From positions 132,400-196,399 of the forward strand of contig CAVYEZ010000016.1 of NCBI GenBank assembly GCA_963767685.1: DNA of 64,000 nucleotides. The letters run 5' to 3'. The notes below the pieces were generated by a model that was not told the DNA's origin, did no database searches, and saw only the letters and a program-made list of their open reading frames with translations. The DNA comes from Trebonia sp963767685. Lineage in GTDB: Bacteria; Actinomycetota; Actinomycetes; Streptosporangiales; Streptosporangiaceae. The position numbers and the translations under genes are program-made. Of the stretch, positions 1 to 7,506 are shown piece after piece (the first letter of the stretch is position 1; each line of letters opens with the position of its first letter).

Positions 1-909
1 GACCGCGCCGACCACGTTGGGGGTGCCGCCTTCGTGCCGGGCAGGCGCGGCGGCCCAGTCGGTGTCGTCAAGGCCCACCTGGCGGACCGCTCCGCCGCCG
101 GCCAGGTACGGCGGGGCTGCGTCCAGCCAGTCGCCGCGGCCCACAAGCACCCCGGCGCCGAACGGCGCGTAGATCTTGTGCCCGGAGAACGCGAGGTAGT
201 CGAGGCCGGACGCGGCGAGGTCCACGCGGCGGTGCGGGACGAGCTGCGCGCCGTCGACGGCGATCCGCGCGCCGACAGCGTGCGCCAGGCCCGCGAGCTC
301 TTCGAGGGGCAGGCACTCCCCCGTCACGTTGGACGCGCCGGTGACGGAGAGCAGCGCGGCCGGCGTCTGCGCCAGCTCGTCGCTGACCGCCCGCAGGGTA
401 TCCCGCCAGGTCTCCCGCGCCTCCACGGCCCGGGCTCCGGTCCCGGTAACCCGGGCCCCCGCTTCCCGGGGGCCGCGCGCGCGCCAGGGCAGCAGGTTCG
501 CGTGATGCTCGATGTCCAGGTGCACGACCGGTCCCGGCACGGCGCTCGCGAGCAGGTTGAGCGCGTCGGTCGTGTTCCGCGTGAAGATCACGACGTCGTC
601 CCGGCGCGCGCCAGTGAATGAGGCGACCGTCGCCCGCGCCGCCTCGTAGGCGCTGGTGCAGACGGCGGAGGCGTAGCCGGCGCCCCGGTGCACGCTCGAG
701 TAGAGCGGCAGCAGCTCGGTGACCTGGTCGGCGACCGCCCGCAAGGCCGGCGCGCTCGCGGCGTAATCCAGGTTGACGTACCGCACGGCGCCGCCGCTGA
801 CGAGGGGAACCTCCAGGCCGGCGCCGACGACGTCGGCGAGCGGGCCCGGCCCGGCATCGCCGCGGAAGGCCTCCGCGGGAACCGACGGTGATTCTGACAG
901 CAGGGTCAT
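1..909 (-). CDS. Class V aminotransferase / cysteine desulfurase-like enzyme (3' end outside window)
   Basis: A PLP-dependent enzyme of the class V aminotransferase (SufS/CsdB/NifS-like) fold, read from an ATG at 909 to the window edge without a stop, so the C-terminal part is missing. The 303 visible residues include the N-terminal YVNLDYAASAP strand, the cofactor-stacking region LDIEHHANLLPW (about 131-142), the aspartate of VDGAQLVPH (about 218-226) and the Schiff-base lysine in SGHKIYAP (Lys245). Family members remove sulfur from cysteine or act as isopenicillin-epimerase-like or other aminotransferases. No suf or isc genes are visible next to it, so desulfurase activity is not assured. 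Class assignment is secure; substrate is unknown. Confidence 0.85.
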   Translation of the reverse strand, partial: MTLLSESPSVPAEAFRGDAGPGPLADVVGAGLEVPLVSGGAVRYVNLDYAASAPALRAVADQVTELLPLYSSVHRGAGYASAVCTSAYEAARATVASFTGARRDDVVIFTRNTTDALNLLASAVPGPVVHLDIEHHANLLPWRARGPREAGARVTGTGARAVEARETWRDTLRAVSDELAQTPAALLSVTGASNVTGECLPLEELAGLAHAVGARIAVDGAQLVPHRRVDLAASGLDYLAFSGHKIYAPFGAGVLVGRGDWLDAAPPYLAGGGAVRQVGLDDTDWAAAPARHEGGTPNVVGAV

Positions 910-1391
910 GGCGCGCCTCCAGCGCTCCGGGGGACCCGGTCCAGGGTCCGCGCTTGCCCATCCCGGCCGGGATCGGGCCGCGTCTTCACCCAGGGCACCC
1001 CACCGCGGGAGGAGGGTTGCCGGCCAGCGAGCCGGGGCTTGGCGCTGGCACTCTTGACGCTGCGGTGAAAGTTACCAGACGCCGACGGCCGCCCGCAGCC
1101 GGGCACGCCGGCACACGCTCTCGGTCGTGAGGGCCGTTAACGGATGACCGGCCCAGGGCTAAGGCCAGCGGCGCCGCATGGCGAGTTCCACCGCGGCGCA
1201 CGCGGCGCCAGGCGAACGGCGGCCTGCCCGCCCGTGCCGACCTGACCCCGGACGCGCTCCGCCTGTCATCCCCGGGGGGCGCGACGGCCCGCGCCGACCG
1301 GAGGCACCCGTGATCCCCGCACTGGCCGGGCTCGCCGGGGCCAACGGGAAATGATTCGCCAGTTCGCCTGCCCGGCCGCCAGACTTGGCAG
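910..1391. other. Gene-free intergenic stretch
   Basis: About 480 bases between the divergent class V aminotransferase and the DUF6578-like gene. I see no convincing small gene, RNA gene or strong hairpin; open frames here are GC-driven. It presumably holds the two divergent promoters. Confidence 0.5.
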
Positions 1392-1808
1392 GTGAGCATT
1401 ACGATCTGGGTCGACGCCTGGCAGCTGCAGTGCTGCGGTGAGCCGTTCCTGGTCGGCTCGCCGGTGGCCTGGACACTGCGGGACGCCGGCCCGGACTGGC
1501 TCGAGACGGTCCTCGGCGCGGAGGCCGCCCGGGCGGTAGACGCCGCCGAGGAGCACCACGGCGGCGTCGCTGAGGACACCGAGCCGGTCAGCGGGACCGT
1601 GACGCGCATCTCGGCGCTCCATTGCCGGTACGCCCCGCAGCCGGGTGACGACCCGCGCGCCCTGCACGCGGTGCGCGGCTCAGCGGTGCTGACCGACCTG
1701 AAATCCGCCGACGGCTGGACCGCCGACCGCGGCGAGGAGCGCTTCGCCGGCTACATCGTCCAGCTCGCGGAGCACCCTGGCGACGGCGATCGCAGCGATC
1801 GTCCCTAG
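1392..1808 (+). CDS. DUF6578-like small protein
   Basis: A 138-residue soluble protein starting with GTG. Its opening MSITIWVDAWQLQCCGEPF, with paired cysteines and a tryptophan-rich strand, resembles the actinobacterial DUF6578 family (recalled from memory, not searched). No catalytic motif is apparent and function is unknown. Its TAG stop overlaps the TAG of the convergent hydrolase gene in the shared palindrome CTAG (1805-1808). Confidence 0.6.
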   Translation: MSITIWVDAWQLQCCGEPFLVGSPVAWTLRDAGPDWLETVLGAEAARAVDAAEEHHGGVAEDTEPVSGTVTRISALHCRYAPQPGDDPRALHAVRGSAVLTDLKSADGWTADRGEERFAGYIVQLAEHPGDGDRSDRP

Positions 1809-2617
1809 CCCGGCAGGAAGTCGAGCAGGAGGGCATTGACCTGGTCGGGCGCGTCCAGTTGCATCCAGTGACCCGGGCCGGCCAGGCGCTCGTACCGCCA
1901 CGGGCCCGCGACGTTCTCGGCGGAGTCCGTCATCTGAGCCTCGGTCAGTGCGATGTCCCCCGTGCTCCAGACGCCCATGGTGGGGGCCTGCACCGGCGGC
2001 AGCGCCGGCGGCGGCTGAACCCAGGACTCGGGCGGGACGTTGGCCCGGTACCAGTTCAAGCCGGGCGTGAGCGCTGCCGTCTTCTCCAGTTCGGCGATCA
2101 CCTGGTCGGCATCGGGGTGCCGGGCCCAGTTCCTGAAGTTGGCCCAGTTGTCCTCGGTCAGCCAGCGCTCGGCGATGCCCGGGAACTGGAACAGCAGCAT
2201 GTACCACGACTTCTCGCGCTGCAGCATCGTGCGGCGGAAGGTGGCGGGGTGGCCGACCGACAGTACGGCCAGGTGGTCGACGGTGCCAGGCGCGAGCGAC
2301 GCCAGCCCCCATGCCAGGGCGGCGCCCCAGTCGTGGCCCACCACGTGCGCGCGGTCGATGCCAAGGTCGGCCAGGACCGCCATGACGTCCCCGGCCAGCG
2401 CCATCAGCGAGTACGCCTCGACGGCGGCCGGCTTGCCGGAGCCGCCGTAGCCGCGCAGGTCGGGGACGATGACCTGGAATCCGGCCCCGGCGAGGGCGGG
2501 TGCCTGGTGCCGCCAGAGCCGCCCGGAGTCGGGGAAGCCGTGCAGCAGCACCACCGGCCGTCCGTGCCCGGTGACCTCGTACTCGATCCCGACCCCGTTA
2601 ACGTCTACCCGTCCCAT
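1805..2617 (-). CDS. Alpha/beta hydrolase, epoxide-hydrolase-like
   Basis: A 270-residue alpha/beta-hydrolase. Visible are the oxyanion-hole motif LLHGFPDSGRLW (about 24-35), the region DLRGYGGSGKP, the nucleophile elbow GHDWGAA (Asp nucleophile, typical of epoxide hydrolases and haloalkane dehalogenases) and a late GHWMQLD supplying the histidine. An Asp nucleophile in an HDWG context argues for an epoxide hydrolase rather than an esterase. ATG 2617 is chosen because AAGGAGGG lies just upstream; the longer frame to 2737 runs into the remnant of an FAD monooxygenase. Gene order suggests the hydrolase was once the second gene of an oxygenase-hydrolase unit. Confidence 0.8.
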   Translation of the reverse strand: MGRVDVNGVGIEYEVTGHGRPVVLLHGFPDSGRLWRHQAPALAGAGFQVIVPDLRGYGGSGKPAAVEAYSLMALAGDVMAVLADLGIDRAHVVGHDWGAALAWGLASLAPGTVDHLAVLSVGHPATFRRTMLQREKSWYMLLFQFPGIAERWLTEDNWANFRNWARHPDADQVIAELEKTAALTPGLNWYRANVPPESWVQPPPALPPVQAPTMGVWSTGDIALTEAQMTDSAENVAGPWRYERLAGPGHWMQLDAPDQVNALLLDFLPG

Positions 2618-2633
2618 CTGGCCCTCCTTATCA

Positions 2634-2859
2634 TCACGCGGAAACATGGGCGAGAAGCTGCTCACGGGTGGGCCCGAACGGCGGCGCGTCCCTCCAGCGG
2701 ATCCCAGCCGGAGGGTCTTGTCGCGCAGTCCCTCCATGGGGTCGGCCGGCGGCCCTCCGGGTCCCGCTCAAGGACGATGACCTGGTGACCGTCACCGGCC
2801 AACAGCATCGCGGCCCCGAGGGCTACGAGGCCGGCCCCGACCACTACAATCCGCGCCAC
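2634..2859 (-). pseudogene. Collapsed FAD-dependent monooxygenase (both ends kept, middle lost)
   Basis: The 5' part encodes a classic FAD Rossmann start, MARIVVVGAGLVALGAAM, followed by VIVLERDPEG, and then degenerates. In another frame the 3' part reads like the C-terminus of the same enzyme class (DAPPFGPTREQLLAHVSA) and stops at TGA 2634-2636, just before the ribosome-binding site of the hydrolase. A functional enzyme needs about 400-450 residues, so a large internal deletion plus a frameshift is inferred. The N-terminal identity is clear; the C-terminal match is a judgement. Confidence 0.65.
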
Positions 2860-3064
2860 GATCTGCCCCCTATCGCGCCGGCCGGCGCCGCCACCCTGAG
2901 ACTAGCCCCGCCCACGGCGGCGTAACAGGCCGCGCAGAACATGGTTCCCTGATCCCCGTTCCCGGTCACGTCCGGGATGACCCTGACGCCCGCGCAGGCG
3001 GGCCAGGGTGCGGGCAGGGCTGATCCCGATTCACGGCGAGGGCCGCCGGCGGCACCCTTGAGGT

Positions 3065-3355
3065 ATGAGCACAACGACCGCGGACACCACCTCCGCCACC
3101 GTTAATGACCGCTACGACGCCGGCCAGCTGCGCCGCTCGACCGACGACAAGATGCTGGCCAGCGTGGCCGGCGGCATCGCCCGCTATCTGGACGTGGATG
3201 TCACGCTCGTCCGCGTCGCCCTCGCGGCGCTGACCCTGCTGACCGGCGCCGGCGCGGCCCTTTACATCGCCGCCTGGCTGCTGATCCCCGCGGACGGCGA
3301 AGCCCAGTCGGTCGCCGCCGCGTGGCTGGACCGCCGCCGCGCCCGCGTCCGCTAA
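3065..3355 (+). CDS. PspC-domain membrane protein
   Basis: A 96-residue protein with the PspC (phage shock protein C) domain: a charged segment with LRRSTDDKMLASVAGGIARY (about 19-38), then YLDVDVTLVRVALA and one hydrophobic segment ending AAWLLIPA. PspC proteins sit in the cytoplasmic membrane and take part in envelope-stress responses. No pspA is visible nearby. A 50-residue membrane protein follows 43 bases downstream, probably co-transcribed. Confidence 0.85.
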   Translation: MSTTTADTTSATVNDRYDAGQLRRSTDDKMLASVAGGIARYLDVDVTLVRVALAALTLLTGAGAALYIAAWLLIPADGEAQSVAAAWLDRRRARVR

Positions 3356-3398
3356 CCCGATCCGCACCCTAGCTCGTCTTGAACGGAGACCGATCACC

Positions 3399-3551
3399 AT
3401 GGCCGCGATCATCGCCCTGGCCCTTGTCATCATCGTTGGCATCGCCGTCGTCAGCTTCGCACTGCACTTCCTGTTCTCCCCGTGGCTGCTGCTGGTGGCC
3501 GTCGCCGTGTTCGCCTGGGTCAAGCTCCGGCCGCGCGGCTCGCGCCAGTAG
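3399..3551 (+). CDS. Small hydrophobic membrane protein
   Basis: A 50-residue product made of two hydrophobic stretches (about 3-24 and 27-42) and a basic tail KLRPRGSRQ, which suggests a hairpin with the C-terminus in the cytoplasm. ATG 3399 has GGAGA ten bases upstream. It lies directly after the PspC gene in the same direction and may act with it; function is unknown. Confidence 0.65.
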   Translation: MAAIIALALVIIVGIAVVSFALHFLFSPWLLLVAVAVFAWVKLRPRGSRQ

Positions 3552-3737
3552 CCACCTAGGGCCCGGCCACGCGCCGCCCCGCCGCCAGCCGGCGACCCGG
3601 GCAGCGCTGGCCGGGCCTTCGGCATGGATGGGGCTCGGTGCCGGGGCACCGCCGGACGGTAGCTCGAAGACCAGCACGGGCAGCTCACTGCCGTCGGCGG
3701 TATCGGTTGCCGAAGACGCGCGGCTGGCGTCACAAGG

Positions 3738-4070
3738 CTAGTGCGGCATCTCCTGGACGCCCTGGGCGACGGCGCAGGGCGCGCACAGCGGCACGTCCAC
3801 GCCGTCGATTCGCCTGCTCAGGATGGCGCCGCCGTCGCATACGCCCTTGTCCTGGGGGTGCGCGCTCGCACACAGGCACTGACACGCGCCCCAGTTCCCC
3901 GCGAACGCCGCCCGGACGGCGTCCATCGCCGCGCGTGCGGCCGGGTCGAGCTTTTCCATGGCCTCGGTGGTCGCCGCCGACACCTGCTCACGCCACTGGC
4001 CAAGCGCCGCCGCGGCGGCCTGCCAGGCCGCGGCGAGCTGGCGTGACGGGCTGCCCGGGTAATCTGCCAT
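3738..4070 (-). CDS. Cys-rich hypothetical protein
   Basis: A 110-residue protein with an alanine-rich helical N-terminal half (about 1-58) and a C-terminal half with six cysteines: a CQCLC cluster (about 63-67), a Cys in KGVCDG and a CAPC pair. Such spacing suits a small zinc or iron-sulfur site, but no domain is recognised with confidence. It may belong to an actinobacterial DUF6372-type family; that is recall only. Confidence 0.55.
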   Translation of the reverse strand: MADYPGSPSRQLAAAWQAAAAALGQWREQVSAATTEAMEKLDPAARAAMDAVRAAFAGNWGACQCLCASAHPQDKGVCDGGAILSRRIDGVDVPLCAPCAVAQGVQEMPH

Positions 4071-4178
4071 TTAACTACCTTCTCACTTGAAGGCGGCTGT
4101 GACCAGCGCCTGCGCCGTCATTCAGGCCGCCATCCGGACCATGCGGCCGCCTGGCCGCGTCCGCGCGGCCCCTCGCCC

Positions 4179-4511
4179 TCACTCGTAGCGGTAGTCGCCG
4201 CCGCGCAGCTGCACAATCCGGGAGCGCTGCTGGACAATCCGGGAGCGCTGCTGGCCGATCAGCTTGCGCAGGTGCCGCGCGCCGCTCAGGCCCGCGATCA
4301 CGACGGCCGCGCCGGCCGCGAGGATCGAGGCGCCGAACAGCGCCAGTCCCCCGACAACGTGCCCGAGCAGGATCAAGACCAGGCCGGCGAACAGCGCCGC
4401 GGGCACCGCCGCGACCAGCAGCACGGCGAGCAGTCCAAGGGCGAGCACCGCCCTGCCCGACCAGCTAACCGTCCTGTCCCGGTACGTCCGGGCCCGGTAC
4501 CAGACCGACAT
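4179..4511 (-). CDS. Two-helix membrane protein with duplicated basic tail
   Basis: A 110-residue membrane protein with two long hydrophobic segments (about 20-45 and 47-72) and a basic cytoplasmic tail. The tail contains the heptad QRSRIVQ twice in a row, encoded by a 21-base direct repeat near 4205-4250. The start MSVWYRAR at 4511 is preferred because AAGGGTGG precedes it by five bases; a GTG three codons earlier is possible. Function unknown. Confidence 0.55.
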   Translation of the reverse strand: MSVWYRARTYRDRTVSWSGRAVLALGLLAVLLVAAVPAALFAGLVLILLGHVVGGLALFGASILAAGAAVVIAGLSGARHLRKLIGQQRSRIVQQRSRIVQLRGGDYRYE

Positions 4512-4636
4512 CGCGGCCACCCTTCATCACGCAACCACCTCTTAAGATATGTCGCGACTGACCTTGAGGCAACTCGGCCGGGCGCCGCGGTCCGTGGCTC
4601 ATCGCTCCGGCCGGGGCTGAGGTGGACAATGGACGA

Positions 4637-4978
4637 GTGATCGAGGTTGAGCCAGCGCGGTTCGAGGAGATGGTCGCCTCGGCGCTTGACGAGCTCCCCG
4701 AGGAGCTCGGGCGGCTGATGAGCAACGTCGCGGTCACGGTCGAGCACAACCCGGGTCCGCCCGGGCTGCTCGGGCTCTACCAGGGAGTCCCCCTGACCAG
4801 CCGGACGACCGGGTACGCGGCGGTCCTGCCCGACCGCATCATCATCTACCGCCAGGCCATCTGCGCGTACTGCCACAGCGAGCAGGACGTCGCCGACCAG
4901 GTCCGCCGTACCGTTATCCACGAGGTCGCGCATCACTTCGGCATCGATGACCCGCGCCTGCGCGAGCTGGGCTGGTAA
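4637..4978 (+). CDS. Minimal zincin metallopeptidase (PF06262 family)
   Basis: A protein of about 113 residues with the zinc-protease motif HEVAHHFGIDD near its C-terminus, in which two histidines and the glutamate supply the metal and catalytic groups, and an upstream YAAVLPDRIIIYR strand. This is the small actinobacterial metallopeptidase family (former DUF1025). GTG 4637 starts VIEVEPARFEEMV, matching the usual family N-terminus, and a GACAAT box six bases before it would suit leaderless transcription. GTG 4622 in the same frame is the alternative. Confidence 0.8.
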   Translation: MIEVEPARFEEMVASALDELPEELGRLMSNVAVTVEHNPGPPGLLGLYQGVPLTSRTTGYAAVLPDRIIIYRQAICAYCHSEQDVADQVRRTVIHEVAHHFGIDDPRLRELGW

Positions 4979-5087
4979 GGCACCGTTCCTAATCGAGATA
5001 GCAGGAGATGGTCCTGGCTATCCGGCGGGTCCGGACGGTCCTGGCCGCCTGGTCACTCGCCATAGGCCGGTGAGGCTGCCTGGTCTT

Positions 5088-5121
5088 GCCCCCGCTGCCT
5101 TCCGTTTTGAACGGCGGGGGC
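5088..5121. terminator. Bidirectional hairpin between convergent genes
   Basis: GCCCCCG at 5088-5094 pairs with CGGGGGC at 5115-5121, with an inner CCGTT/AACGG stem. It lies between the convergent metallopeptidase and phosphotransferase genes and can end transcription from either side. There is no U-tract, as is usual in actinobacteria. Confidence 0.55.
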
Positions 5122-5909
5122 TACGAGCTGAGATCCCACAGCAGCCGGTAGTAGCGGGTGCGCTCGGGGTCGGGGCGCGTCCCGTAGGCGTCGAGGAGGA
5201 GCCGCTCCCAGCCGGGGCCGTAGTTCCACTCGGCGCTCCAGGTGGCGACGGCCAGGTCGGCCCACGGGTCGCCGACGCCGAGCAGCCCGAGGTCCACGTG
5301 TCCGGACCAGCGGCCATCCCTGGTCAGCAGGGTGTTCGGGGCACAGGCGTCGCCGTGGCAGACCACCAGCCGGTCAGCGGGCGGGATCACGGCCGCCCGC
5401 TCCAGTGCCACGGCCACCGGGATTGACTGGTGGCATGCGTGCCAGGCCGCCGGGTCAAGCAGGCCCGCTGCCGCCTGCGCTCGCGCGCCGGCGACCCGCT
5501 GCCCGGCGCCCCACGAGAAGGGGCAGCCCGCGACCGGCAGCGCCTCGTGCAACGCCCGCAGGCCCTCGCCGATCGCGGTGACCGCAGTCGCCGGGTCGCC
5601 CGTCCAGCGCGCGCTGACCGCGTTCTCGCCGGGCAGCCCGGCAGTGACGAGCCAGGCGCCCTCGTCATCGTGACCTTGCGCCAGCGGGCGCGGCACCGGG
5701 TGGTACCGCCGGGCCCACGTCATGCGGTCCGCCTCGGCGGACAGGTCTAGCCCACTGCCGGCGGGCGCCCACTTGATGAAGCATCGCCCGCCCGCCTCGC
5801 CGACGGCGAAGGTGAGCCCGCCCACCTCGTTCACCCAGACGAGGTCTAGCCTCCGGCCCCGGGCGGCCGAGACGACCGCGGCGGGGACCGTCACGTCAGA
5901 TTCAGTCAC
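5121..5909 (-). CDS. Aminoglycoside phosphotransferase (APH)-family kinase
   Basis: A 262-residue APH/choline-kinase-fold protein. The N-lobe has the ATP-binding lysine in CFIKWAP (about 43-49). The C-lobe has the catalytic loop HGDACAPNTLL (about 185-195) and the metal-binding HVDLGLLGVGDPWADL (about 204-219), a layout most like APH(3') enzymes. Whether it modifies aminoglycosides or another substrate cannot be told. GTG 5909 is preceded by GGGAGG. It lies 46 bases downstream of the PrsW gene on the same strand and may share its transcript. Confidence 0.8.
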   Translation of the reverse strand: MTESDVTVPAAVVSAARGRRLDLVWVNEVGGLTFAVGEAGGRCFIKWAPAGSGLDLSAEADRMTWARRYHPVPRPLAQGHDDEGAWLVTAGLPGENAVSARWTGDPATAVTAIGEGLRALHEALPVAGCPFSWGAGQRVAGARAQAAAGLLDPAAWHACHQSIPVAVALERAAVIPPADRLVVCHGDACAPNTLLTRDGRWSGHVDLGLLGVGDPWADLAVATWSAEWNYGPGWERLLLDAYGTRPDPERTRYYRLLWDLSS

Positions 5910-5955
5910 TGCGCTAACCTCCCGCCTCGCCCGGTGCTGGGGTTGAAGCGAACGG

Positions 5956-7215
5956 CTACGACGAGCGGATGCCGTGGGTGAACACGGAGGCGGACGCCGC
6001 CCACGGGGCCGGGGTGATCTCCGTGCCACCGGGAACGCGGCGGGTGAACGCGTGGCGGGCGACGGCCATCAGGGACAGCAGCGCGTGCTCGCGCTCGGCG
6101 AACGCGTTGAAGTCAAGGAGTCCGCGGTCCGCCTTCGCGCGGGCCAGGGCCAGTTCGGTCGCGGCTAGCTGGTAGTCGGACATCGCCGCCGACGCGGGAA
6201 GGCCGCCGACGGCGCGGGCCCAGCGGCGCGCGGCGCCCCGGGCGGGCAGCGAGCTAAGCATCGTGATGTCCTCGTCGGTGACCAGCCCGGTCCGCTCGTA
6301 CCCGGGCAGGTAGCGCTGGATCAGGCCGACCATGCGGCGGCGGTCGGCGACCAGGACGAGGATCAGCGCGACGAGCACGCACGCCATGATCAGGTACCCC
6401 GCGACGAGGCCCGCCGTCCCGTAGAGGGAGAGGCCGTTCCAGGTGCCGTGCAGGACCATCGCCGCGAGCAGGCCGAGCGCGACCGCCCACCACCCGCCGC
6501 GCCTGCGGGTCGCCGCGTAGGCGACGCCGAGGCCCGTCATCGAGGTGAAGATCGGGTGCAGCAGCGGTGACACCAGGCCGCGGAGCACGAAGGTGTAGCC
6601 GAGTAGGGCGATGCCGCCGCGCTCCGGGCTGAGCAGCGCGTTGATGTAGTAGCCCACGTTCTCGATCATCGCGAAGCCGAGTCCGACCATCGCCGCGTAG
6701 ATGATGCCGTCGGTCGGGCCGTCGAACTCCGTGCGGCGGCGCCAGAGCAGGCCGACGAGCACCAGGCCCTTCAGCGTCTCCTCGACCACCGGGGCGCCGA
6801 AGGTGGCGGCGACGTACTCCCCCGTGGTCGCGCCGAGCGCGGGCATCGTGACGTACTCCAGGTCGGCGGTGTTGATGATCAGCGCGCTGAGGGCGGCGAC
6901 CCCCGCGCCCCAGCCGAACGCGAACGCCAGGTTGGCCCGCGGCTCCGGCTCCAGCCGGTCCATCCAGAGGACGAGCACGACGAGCAGCGGGACCGGGAGC
7001 AGCGCCAGGGGCAGCGCGATCGCGAACGGCGCGGGCCCGGCGCCGACGGCGAACGACTGGGCCGCGTCGATGCCGAGCGCTACGATCGCGCAGGCCGCGG
7101 TGATCGCGATGCCGACGATGAACCCCACCGGCGTCCGGCCGGGCGCGCGGTTGGCGAGGACCGCGTGCGGGTCGAACGGCGTCCGCTCGGCGGGCCGCCG
7201 ACTGGGCTCGGTCAT
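5956..7215 (-). CDS. PrsW-family intramembrane metalloprotease
   Basis: A 419-residue polytopic membrane protein. The first 300 residues carry about eight transmembrane segments with the PrsW/CAAX-like motifs EETLKG (Glu145, Glu146), ENVGYY (about 185), HPIFTS and LHGTWNG. PrsW cleaves anti-sigma factors in Bacillus; the substrate here is unknown. The last 100 residues are soluble. The ATG at 7215 lies 66 bases from the nearer of two GntR-type operators at 7281-7314, so it may share control with the pentose-phosphate operon. Confidence 0.85.
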   Translation of the reverse strand: MTEPSRRPAERTPFDPHAVLANRAPGRTPVGFIVGIAITAACAIVALGIDAAQSFAVGAGPAPFAIALPLALLPVPLLVVLVLWMDRLEPEPRANLAFAFGWGAGVAALSALIINTADLEYVTMPALGATTGEYVAATFGAPVVEETLKGLVLVGLLWRRRTEFDGPTDGIIYAAMVGLGFAMIENVGYYINALLSPERGGIALLGYTFVLRGLVSPLLHPIFTSMTGLGVAYAATRRRGGWWAVALGLLAAMVLHGTWNGLSLYGTAGLVAGYLIMACVLVALILVLVADRRRMVGLIQRYLPGYERTGLVTDEDITMLSSLPARGAARRWARAVGGLPASAAMSDYQLAATELALARAKADRGLLDFNAFAEREHALLSLMAVARHAFTRRVPGGTEITPAPWAASASVFTHGIRSS

Positions 7216-7280
7216 GGCCCGAAGCTTACTGTGCCCGGTCGCGGCTCACCGGCGCGCGAGGTGCGGAACTGACCGCGAAT

Positions 7281-7314
7281 TGGTCTAGACCAGAGGATCG
7301 ACTGGTCTAGACCA
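7281..7314. promoter_or_regulatory. Tandem DasR-like (dre) operators
   Basis: The perfect 12-bp palindrome TGGTCTAGACCA occurs twice, at 7281-7292 and 7303-7314, with start points 22 bp apart (about two helical turns). It matches the core of the DasR/GntR-HutC operator known from Streptomyces. The pair lies between divergent prsW and tkt, 193 bp before the tkt start, with a GATAGT box just downstream of the second site. Binding by a GlcNAc-6-P-responsive regulator is inferred. Confidence 0.75.
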
Positions 7315-7506
7315 GGAAGATAGTGAACCTTGTGGAAACGGTGCCGCCCCGCGCGTCCTCCGGCTTGTGCGGCGGGATAGGCTCTGACACGCGGCATGGT
7401 GGCCTCGGGGGACCTCCCCTGCCCGCTCTCCGCCGCGCAATCCAGATGCTCCCGCCGGCCGCGGCGGATGCCAAAGAAGCTTGCAGAAGGGATCCGTGAC
7501 GTAAAG

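Noticed and set aside
68..961. A 297-codon minus-strand frame overlapping the class V aminotransferase
   Set aside because: Arg/Pro/Gly-rich shadow in another frame; the true frame has all aminotransferase motifs including Lys245.
3552..3737. Possible gene relic between the small membrane protein and the Cys-rich protein
   Set aside because: A minus-strand segment reads SDGSELPVLVFELPSGG but no family or continuing frame could be recognised, so it is left unassigned.
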